DNA of 5,895 bases. It comes from an uncultured Bacteroidales bacterium (GTDB lineage: Bacteria; Bacteroidota; Bacteroidia; Bacteroidales; JAUNSR01). Position 1 is the first letter of the stretch. The number at the start of each line of letters is the position of its first letter. The DNA lies in contig CAMTOT010000196.1 of the NCBI GenBank assembly GCA_947074165.1, positions 1-5,895 of the forward strand, in the 5' to 3' direction. Both the position numbers and the translations under genes were made by a program. A model generated the notes under the pieces. The model worked only from the letters and a program-made list of their open reading frames with translations. It did not search any database and was not told the origin of the DNA. Shown here piece after piece: positions 1 through 5,314 of the stretch.

Positions 1-53
1 GCATACGAGCTCATGAGCGGTGACTGGAGTTCAGACGTGTGCTCTTCCGATCT
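1..53. other. Illumina P7/TruSeq adapter contamination
   Basis: Synthetic sequence, not genome. Bases 1-9 match the inner end of the P7 flow-cell primer. Bases 10-11 are CT where the primer has AT. Bases 12-19 sit in the slot of an 8-base index. Bases 20-53 match the TruSeq index-read/read-2 primer site through its terminal GCTCTTCCGATCT. Genomic sequence begins at 54. This is the true left end of the contig or read, so anything called inside it, including the ATG at 13-15, is an artefact. Confidence 0.97.
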
Positions 54-1152
54 GTACAGACTTGTAGGAAAAACTACAGCTCCGGACTCAGTAAAAGTAA
101 GTCATATTATGTTGGCGATAGGACAGGATGAGAAAGCAGCTGATAAACTAGCTGACTCTCTTATGACAGTGCTAAACTCACCTAAAGCAGACTTTGCGGC
201 ACTTGCGGCACAGTTCTCTCAACAGCCACAGACAGCTGCTAATGGCGGTGAACTTGGCTGGTTTACAGAGTCTTCAGCTTCAGCAAATGCAGGTGCTGAT
301 ATCAAGAATGCTTTGTTCAGCGCTAACGGTAGCAAACCGTTTATAAATAAAGGAAATGGAGTAATAAATATCTTTAAAGTAACAGAACGTACTAAACCGG
401 TTGCTAAAGCGAAAATCGCGGAATACGCTCTAAGTGTAACTCCAAGCAGCCGTACAACACAGAAACTTTATTCTGATATCACAGGTTTTGTAGCTACTAA
501 CAACAGTCTTGATAAACTCGTGTCTGCAGCTCCTGAAGCGGGATATAATGTTCTTTCTAACTCAAATTTGCAGAATACATCTTATAATATCGGTCAGGTA
601 AGAAATGCCCGTCACGCTGTACGTTGGGCTTTCGAAAACAAACCAGGTTCTATTTCTGAGGTTTTTGAAATCGATAATAAGTTTCTTGTAGTTGCTGTTG
701 AATCAGAGAATGCCGCTGGTTATACGCCACTTGCTCAGGTTGAGAACTCTCTTAAACGCGAGCTTGCATCTGAGAAAAAAGCAGCAAAAATTATTGCTGA
801 ACTTTCTAAATATTCTACAGTAGGTGAATATGCATCTGCTATGAACTCAAATGTGGATACTGCCAAATTCGTTACATTCAATACTTCAAATATTTCAGGT
901 ATTGGTGTTGAACCGGCTATCACAGGTGTAGCTCCATATGCAGCATTGAATGCTCTAAACGGACCTGTAGCAGGAAAAAGAGCTGTTTATGTATATGCTG
1001 TAACAGATAAGAAAGAAAGTGAAGCAGCATTCAACGAAGAGTCTGAAAAGCAGAGCTGGAATAATGCTATGATGTACAGACTGACAAGTGAAGCAATGCG
1101 CACTCTTGTTAATAACTCAAATATTGAGGACAACCGTATCAGATTCTATTAA
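54..1152 (+). CDS. Parvulin-type peptidyl-prolyl cis-trans isomerase (SurA/PpiD-like), 5'-truncated
   Basis: This is the C-terminal portion (about 366 codons; first whole codon at 55) of a large Bacteroidales parvulin-type isomerase. These proteins assist folding of secreted and outer-membrane proteins in the periplasm. A parvulin domain lies at about 94-390: it opens with VKVSHIML, contains the NGGELGWF signature, and ends in a beta-strand INIFKVTER. A later stretch (about 600-770, ARHAVRWAFENKPGSISEVF onward, then KRELASEKKAAKI) resembles the second half of another, degenerate parvulin domain. The protein ends in DNRIRFY at a TAA stop followed by a strong terminator. Family members are usually around 700 residues with an N-terminal membrane anchor, so roughly half is missing. 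The in-frame ATG at 13 and residues MSGDWSSDVCSSDL come from adapter sequence and must be removed. Family assignment is firm; the SurA versus PpiD label is not. Confidence 0.9.
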
Positions 1153-1174
1153 TCAGATACGTATAAAGTATAAG

Positions 1175-1209
1175 AAAAAGGCTGTTCCGATAAAGGAACA
1201 GCCTTTTTT
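1175..1209 (+). terminator. Intrinsic terminator after the isomerase gene
   Basis: A perfect 14-bp inverted repeat (AAAAAGGCTGTTCC at 1175-1188 against 1195-1208) surrounds a 6-base loop GATAAA and ends in a run of six T. The GC-rich core is nine pairs. It starts 22 bp after the isomerase stop. The A-run on the left arm would also give a T-run on the other strand, but no - strand gene is seen to need it. Confidence 0.92.
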
Positions 1210-1211
1210 CG

Positions 1212-1219
1212 TATATTTG
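1212..1219 (+). promoter_or_regulatory. Candidate Bacteroidetes -7 promoter element for rlmN
   Basis: TATATTTG matches the Bacteroidetes primary sigma factor -7 consensus TAnnTTTG exactly. It lies three bases after the terminator T-run and 33 bp before the rlmN start, so it would give a leader of about 25-30 nt. No convincing TTTG -33 element is seen at the usual spacing; that region is occupied by the terminator stem. The position is logical, but the -33 half is missing. Confidence 0.5.
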
Positions 1220-1252
1220 CATTAATGCGCAAAATTTACGCGGAAATATACA

Positions 1253-2287
1253 ATGATGAAAGAGTGTTTATTAGGAAAAACGTTATCGGAGCTTAAACAG
1301 ATAACGACAGAATTAAATATGCCGGCATTTACTGCCAAACAGATTGCCTCATGGCTATATGAAAAGAGAGTAAAAGATATAGAAGATATGACAAATATCT
1401 CAAAAGCTAATCGCTCAAAACTTTCTGAAAAATATATAGTCGGAGCGGCTTTACCAGAGCAAAAAGCCTGTTCCGTAGATGGCACGATTAAATATTTGTT
1501 TCGTACATCAACCGGAAAGCTGGTAGAGACGGTTTATATTCCGGATAATGAAAGAGCCACACTTTGTGTATCCTCTCAGATGGGGTGTAAGATGAATTGT
1601 CTTTTCTGTATGACGGGCAAACAAGGATTTAATGGTAATCTCAGTGCAAATGAGATTATGAATCAAATTCAATCAATCCCGGAGAACGAAAAACTTACCA
1701 ATATTGTTTTTATGGGTATGGGAGAGCCCCTGGATAATCCTGATGAACTATTTAAAGCTCTCGAGATTTTGACTGCCGAGTGGGGCTACGCATGGAGCCC
1801 TAAACGTATCACTGTATCTTCCATAGGTCAAATTCCGAATCTAAAACGATTCCTTGAAGGCAGTCAGTGTCACGTGGCTATAAGCCTGCACTCTGCATAT
1901 TCAGAAGAGAGACTTTCAATCATGCCTGTGGAAAAAGCGTGGCCAATGAAGGAGGTCATAAGCCTTTTAAAGCAGTATGATTTTACAAAGCAGAGACGAC
2001 TTTCGTTTGAATATATAATGTTTAATGGATTTAATGATTCATTGCGAGAAGCAAGAGAACTTGTATCTCTTTTAAAAGGTCTTAGTTGTCGTGTAAACCT
2101 TATACGTTTTCACGCTATTCCAGGAGTTGATTTAAAAAGTTCAGATGAACAGCATATGAATGAGTTTCGCGACTATCTGAATAATCACGGAATTACGTGT
2201 ACGATACGTACATCAAGAGGAGAGGATATTTTCGCGGCTTGCGGTATGCTCTCTACAATGAAACAGATGGATAAGGAAGAAAACTGA
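1253..2287 (+). CDS. rlmN: Dual-specificity 23S rRNA A2503 / tRNA A37 C2-methyltransferase RlmN
   Basis: This is a cytosolic radical SAM enzyme that methylates C2 of A2503 in 23S rRNA and, in studied homologues, A37 of some tRNAs, affecting decoding accuracy. The 344-residue protein has the usual small N-terminal domain (about 1-85, with FTAKQIASWLYEKRV). The radical SAM CX3CX2C cluster is CKMNCLFC, with Cys112, Cys116 and Cys119. The SAM-binding GEPLDN is at 157-162. Both catalytic cysteines are present: Cys105 in TLCVSS (equivalent to E. coli Cys118) and Cys330 in AACGML (equivalent to Cys355, the methyl carrier). This separates it from enzymes that lack the two-cysteine chemistry. Cfr, which makes the C8 methyl, is the alternative, but the sequence and the housekeeping context favour RlmN. 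Two ATGs are in tandem (1253, 1256). No Shine-Dalgarno is seen, as is normal in this phylum. Confidence 0.96.
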   Translation: MMKECLLGKTLSELKQITTELNMPAFTAKQIASWLYEKRVKDIEDMTNISKANRSKLSEKYIVGAALPEQKACSVDGTIKYLFRTSTGKLVETVYIPDNERATLCVSSQMGCKMNCLFCMTGKQGFNGNLSANEIMNQIQSIPENEKLTNIVFMGMGEPLDNPDELFKALEILTAEWGYAWSPKRITVSSIGQIPNLKRFLEGSQCHVAISLHSAYSEERLSIMPVEKAWPMKEVISLLKQYDFTKQRRLSFEYIMFNGFNDSLREARELVSLLKGLSCRVNLIRFHAIPGVDLKSSDEQHMNEFRDYLNNHGITCTIRTSRGEDIFAACGMLSTMKQMDKEEN

Positions 2288-2297
2288 TTTTATCAGT
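2283..2297 (+). repeat. Short inverted repeat over the rlmN stop codon, with a downstream direct copy
   Basis: ACTGAT-TTT-ATCAGT forms a 6-bp stem with a 3-base loop that includes the rlmN TGA. The segment ATTTTATCAGT (2287-2297) recurs at 2329-2339, 18 bp before the next start codon. No T-run follows the hairpin, so it does not look like an intrinsic terminator. It may be chance in AT-rich DNA. Confidence 0.35.
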
Positions 2298-2303
2298 ATC
2301 TGA

Positions 2304-2334
2304 CTTGGATATTATTTATTATTAGTTAATTTTA
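2304..2334 (+). promoter_or_regulatory. Weak candidate promoter for the lipoprotein-pdxA pair
   Basis: CTTG (2304-2307), then about 19 bases, then TAATTTTA (2327-2334). This resembles the Bacteroidetes TTTG / TAnnTTTG pair with one mismatch in each half. It lies in the only gap of appreciable size (70 bp) within the rlmN-lipoprotein-pdxA unit. AT-rich DNA produces such matches often, so it is only a suggestion. Confidence 0.25.
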
Positions 2335-2357
2335 TCAGTTGATTTAAAGTTAAAATT

Positions 2358-3416
2358 ATGAAGACAAAATTAATTTATATTCTGACTATTATTTCCGCGC
2401 TTCTTATAGCCGGATGTAAAGGAAAAGAAGGCAAAAAATTTACTTTTAAACCGGTGTCAAGTGGTGGAGCTTATGAAGTGATGGTAGTTTTACCTGAAGC
2501 AATGAAAAATGGTGTTGTAGCCGGTCAGCTGAATGAGATTCTATCTGCCGACGTTCCCGGTCTTCCTCAGACAGAGCCAAATCTTACGCCATCATGGGTT
2601 TCTACACCTCATTTTGACAACTTTCTTAAACCAGTAAGAAATTTACTTATAATTGAAACGTCGGATATTTATACTCAACCTAAGCTGACATACGAGAAAG
2701 ACAAATGGGCAACAAATCAGTCAGTCCTTTATCTTCGTGCGCCAGATGCCGCGTCAATATCACCTTTTCTGGAAAAAAACGGACAGTACATATCTGACTT
2801 TTTTGTAAATGCGGAGTTAAACCGAGTTATAGGAAAACTTAAAGATAACTACAACAGAGACGCTGCTGAAGAGCTATCCAAACAATTAGGACTGGAAATG
2901 AAAATTCCGGGAGAACTAAACCTGATAAAAAAGGGAAAAGATTTCTTTTGGATTTCCAACGGGAAAAACACAGACCGAATGGATATCGTTGTTTATTCTC
3001 TTCCTTATACGAATAAAAATATGTTTACAGAGGCAGGAATCAATGCATTGCGTGATTCAGTGATGCAGGCTAATATACCTGGTGGTCCTGAAGGATCATA
3101 TATGGCTCGTCAAAAATACTTTGATCCGTTGTTCAGAGCATTTAGCTTAAATGGTAAATATGTAGCTGAAATGAGAGGCCTTTGGGAAATCAAAGGTGAT
3201 GTCATGGGTGGTCCTTACGTAAGTCATACAAGACTTGACGAGGCAAACCAGCGTGTAATAACAGCTGAAGCATTTATCTATGCTCCGGAAAGAAACAAGC
3301 CAGAGATAAGAAAAGGTAAAAGAAATATGATGCGACAGCTTGAAGCATCACTATATACACTTAAATTGCCATATGATACAGAACTACCAGAGATAGTGGT
3401 ATCACCGGCTAATTAA
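2358..3416 (+). CDS. DUF4837-like lipoprotein of unknown function
   Basis: A 352-residue predicted lipoprotein. Residues 1-20 form a type II signal peptide: a basic start (MKTK), a hydrophobic core (LIYILTIISALLI), and the lipobox LIAGC with Cys20 as the lipidated residue. The residues after the cysteine are KGKEGKK, without the acidic patch that marks surface-exported Bacteroidetes lipoproteins, so a periplasm-facing location is inferred. The mature part has no transmembrane segment. Visible blocks are GGAYEVMVVLP (36-46), PGGPEGSYMARQKYFDP (241-257) and the C-terminal block FSLNGKYVAEMRGLWEIKGD (262-281). I recognise this layout, and the position beside rlmN and pdxA, as the Bacteroidales DUF4837 family. 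Its biochemical role is unknown. No catalytic motif can be named. The gene probably shares a transcript with pdxA, which begins 8 bp after its stop. Confidence 0.82.
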   Translation: MKTKLIYILTIISALLIAGCKGKEGKKFTFKPVSSGGAYEVMVVLPEAMKNGVVAGQLNEILSADVPGLPQTEPNLTPSWVSTPHFDNFLKPVRNLLIIETSDIYTQPKLTYEKDKWATNQSVLYLRAPDAASISPFLEKNGQYISDFFVNAELNRVIGKLKDNYNRDAAEELSKQLGLEMKIPGELNLIKKGKDFFWISNGKNTDRMDIVVYSLPYTNKNMFTEAGINALRDSVMQANIPGGPEGSYMARQKYFDPLFRAFSLNGKYVAEMRGLWEIKGDVMGGPYVSHTRLDEANQRVITAEAFIYAPERNKPEIRKGKRNMMRQLEASLYTLKLPYDTELPEIVVSPAN

Positions 3417-3424
3417 TCTAAAAG

Positions 3425-4516
3425 ATGGAAGATAACAGAAAAATCAGAGTAGCAATAACACAAGGTGATATTAACGGAATCGGATATGAAGTGATTCTTA
3501 AAACTTTATCTGACCCGCGCATCACCGAGATATGTACACCTATTGTTTACGGTTCGAATAAAATAGCAAATTTTCATAGAAAATCACTTGAGTTGCCTCA
3601 GATCACATTTAATGTGATAGAATCAGCAGCTGACGCTGATGCAGATAAAATAAATCTTATAAACTGTAATGATGAAGAAATAAAAGTGGAGCTTGGCGTT
3701 TCTACCGAATCGGCAGGAATTGCTTCATTAAAATCTCTTCAAAGAGCGGTAGAGGATTATGAACAGGGGTTGTATGATGTTCTTGTGACTGCCCCAATAA
3801 ATAAACATAATATTCAATCAGACGATTTTCATTTTCCAGGTCATACGGAGTTTCTTGAGAAATCACTTGGACGAGGAAAAAAATCACTAATGATTCTTAT
3901 GCAGGATAATTTCCGCGTGGCTCTTGTTACTGGACATATTCCGGTATCACAGGTGCCGTCTGCTATTACAACAGAGGGAATATCTTCTAAGCTAAGAATA
4001 CTAAATCAGGTACTTAAACAGGATTTTGATATACAACGTCCGCGTATAGCTGTTCTTTCTCTTAATCCTCATGCAGGTGACGACGGTCTGCTTGGAGCGG
4101 AGGAGATAGAGATTATTACACCAGCCATAGCAGAGATGTCAGAAAAAGGAGTGCTTTGTTTCGGACCATATGCGGCAGACGGTTTCTTCGGATCCGGCAA
4201 TTACAAGCGTTTTGACGCTGTATTAGCGATGTATCACGACCAAGGCCTTGCTCCGTTTAAATCGATTGCTATGGACGCCGGTATAAACTTTACAGCCGGA
4301 CTTCCGGTTATACGTACTTCCCCTGCTCATGGCACTGCTTACGATATCGCAGGGAAAAATATTGCTTCTGAAGATTCATTCAGACAAGCTATATATACAG
4401 CGATTGATATATTCAGATCACGAAGCAATTATTACGAGATGCGTAATAATCCTCTTAGAAAACAATATTTTGATAAGAGTGGTGATAACGAAAAACTGGA
4501 CTTAACAGCTGAATAA
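3425..4516 (+). CDS. pdxA: 4-hydroxythreonine-4-phosphate dehydrogenase PdxA
   Basis: An NAD-dependent, divalent-metal-dependent cytosolic enzyme of the DXP-dependent pyridoxal phosphate pathway. It oxidises 4-phosphohydroxy-L-threonine; after decarboxylation the product is used by PdxJ to form pyridoxine phosphate. The 363-residue sequence is slightly longer than E. coli PdxA (329). It shows GDINGIGYE (14-22), TAPINK (122-127), the substrate-contacting HTEFL (His140, Thr141), and three metal-ligand histidines: His171 in TGHIP, His216 in LNPHAG and His271 in YHDQG. GLPVIRTSPAHGTAYDIAG follows at 292-310. All expected active-site residues are present, so it should be functional. The start is only 8 bp from the lipoprotein stop, so it is very likely co-transcribed. 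A terminator follows the stop. PdxA2-type paralogues acting on other substrates exist, but nothing here suggests one. Confidence 0.95.
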   Translation: MEDNRKIRVAITQGDINGIGYEVILKTLSDPRITEICTPIVYGSNKIANFHRKSLELPQITFNVIESAADADADKINLINCNDEEIKVELGVSTESAGIASLKSLQRAVEDYEQGLYDVLVTAPINKHNIQSDDFHFPGHTEFLEKSLGRGKKSLMILMQDNFRVALVTGHIPVSQVPSAITTEGISSKLRILNQVLKQDFDIQRPRIAVLSLNPHAGDDGLLGAEEIEIITPAIAEMSEKGVLCFGPYAADGFFGSGNYKRFDAVLAMYHDQGLAPFKSIAMDAGINFTAGLPVIRTSPAHGTAYDIAGKNIASEDSFRQAIYTAIDIFRSRSNYYEMRNNPLRKQYFDKSGDNEKLDLTAE

Positions 4517-4532
4517 TTAAAATTATAAAATG

Positions 4533-4574
4533 AAGGGGATTAGTCGGATTATCATCAGGCTATTCCCCTTTTTT
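4533..4574 (+). terminator. Intrinsic terminator after pdxA
   Basis: AAGGGGATTAG (4533-4543) pairs with CTATTCCCCTT (4560-4570): seven outer pairs including four G:C, one T-T mismatch, then three more pairs. The loop is about 16 bases and a six-T run spans 4569-4574. It begins 17 bp after the pdxA stop and ends 15 bp before the next gene's preferred start, so it should separate the pdxA unit from the nucleotidyltransferase, or act as an attenuator for it. Confidence 0.8.
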
Positions 4575-4586
4575 GTAAATATTTAC
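4575..4586. repeat. Perfect 12-bp palindrome just upstream of the nucleotidyltransferase start
   Basis: GTAAATATTTAC reads the same on both strands. It follows the terminator T-run directly and ends 3 bp before the ATG at 4590. The size and symmetry would suit a dimeric DNA-binding protein, but AT-rich palindromes of this length also arise by chance and no regulator is encoded nearby. Confidence 0.4.
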
Positions 4587-4589
4587 TAT

Positions 4590-5285
4590 ATGAATTATGC
4601 TATTATCGCAGCCGGTGACGGTTCCAGGCTTGCGAAAGAAGGTGTAGAATCGCCAAAACCTCTTGTGGAGATTAACGGCGAAAAGATGATTGACCGCCTT
4701 ATCAGAATATTTTCAGAAAACAATGCTGATACTGTTTATATAATTGTAAACGAATATATGAAAGATGTGGCATTACACATCCGTTCAACTCATTATCCGG
4801 TAAGAGTAGAACTTGTAATAGAAACCACTCCAAGTTCAATGCACAGCTTTTACGAACTCTCTAAGATAATTCCAGATGATAAGTTTTGTCTTACTACTGT
4901 AGATACGATATTTAAAGAAAGCGAGTTTAAAGAGTATATAAGTGCGTTTTTATCTAAAAATGAAGCTCTGTTTGCTGTTACTGATTACATTGAAGATGAA
5001 TCGCCTCTATATGTCGCAACTGACCTGAGAATGAAAATAACAGGCTTTTTAGACAATCCGCGCTCTGACGTAAAATATATATCAGGCGGAATTTACTGTC
5101 TCTTGCCCGAGTCAAAATCAGTGCTTGAGAAAGCAATCAATTCAGGCCAGCACCGAATGAGAAATTATCAGCGCTCGCTGATTGAAAACGGTGTGGAAAT
5201 AAAAGCTTACCCATTCTCAAAAATAATAGATGTAGACCACACCGCCGATATAAAGGCAGCTGAAGAATTTCTTCAAAATAAATAA
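4590..5285 (+). CDS. NTP-transferase-fold nucleotidyltransferase, substrate unknown
   Basis: A 231-residue cytosolic protein with the sugar-nucleotidyltransferase (Rossmann-like GT-A) fold. Such enzymes join an NTP to a phosphorylated sugar, polyol or amino-alcohol, releasing pyrophosphate. Evidence counted from Met at 4590: the nucleotide-binding AAGDGSRL (7-14), the PKPLVEING lysine motif (22-30), a likely metal Asp in LTTVDTIF (Asp105), and a late acidic motif IDVDHTADI (213-221) typical of the second metal/product site. The N-terminal strand MNYAIIAAG begins directly at this Met, as family members normally do. An upstream in-frame ATG at 4530 would add 20 residues encoded by the terminator hairpin, so it is rejected as the main start. 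The protein is a minimal single-domain type without a C-terminal beta-helix or acyltransferase domain. The substrate cannot be told. It sits 29 bp before an ATP-grasp-like gene, suggesting a shared pathway. Confidence 0.85.
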   Translation: MNYAIIAAGDGSRLAKEGVESPKPLVEINGEKMIDRLIRIFSENNADTVYIIVNEYMKDVALHIRSTHYPVRVELVIETTPSSMHSFYELSKIIPDDKFCLTTVDTIFKESEFKEYISAFLSKNEALFAVTDYIEDESPLYVATDLRMKITGFLDNPRSDVKYISGGIYCLLPESKSVLEKAINSGQHRMRNYQRSLIENGVEIKAYPFSKIIDVDHTADIKAAEEFLQNK

Positions 5286-5314
5286 CCTGTTGAGATTTAA
5301 AAGAATATATTAAA

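Noticed and set aside
13..54. Start codon and N-terminal peptide of the isomerase
   Set aside because: Encoded by adapter sequence; the real gene is truncated at 54.
735..923. - strand open frame of 62 codons
   Set aside because: It lies wholly opposite the isomerase gene, shows no recognisable motif, and is explained as a shadow of a coding strand.
1184..1193. Possible -33 element for the rlmN promoter
   Set aside because: No TTTG at acceptable spacing; the bases belong to the terminator stem and loop.
1222..1485. - strand open frame of 87 codons overlapping the rlmN start
   Set aside because: It mostly mirrors the conserved RlmN N-terminal domain, has no motif, and covers the rlmN promoter region. 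Nothing supports it as a gene.
1253..2287. Cfr-type (C8-methylating) resistance methyltransferase
   Set aside because: Length, RlmN-type motifs, and the position between an isomerase and a pdxA unit all fit housekeeping RlmN. There is no sign of transfer.
3702..3887. - strand open frame of 61 codons inside pdxA
   Set aside because: Opposite conserved PdxA motifs (TAPINK, HTEFL), with no independent evidence.
5286..5314. Promoter or terminator between the nucleotidyltransferase and ATP-grasp genes
   Set aside because: The 29-bp gap has no inverted repeat with a T-run and no TAnnTTTG box. Co-transcription is the simpler reading.
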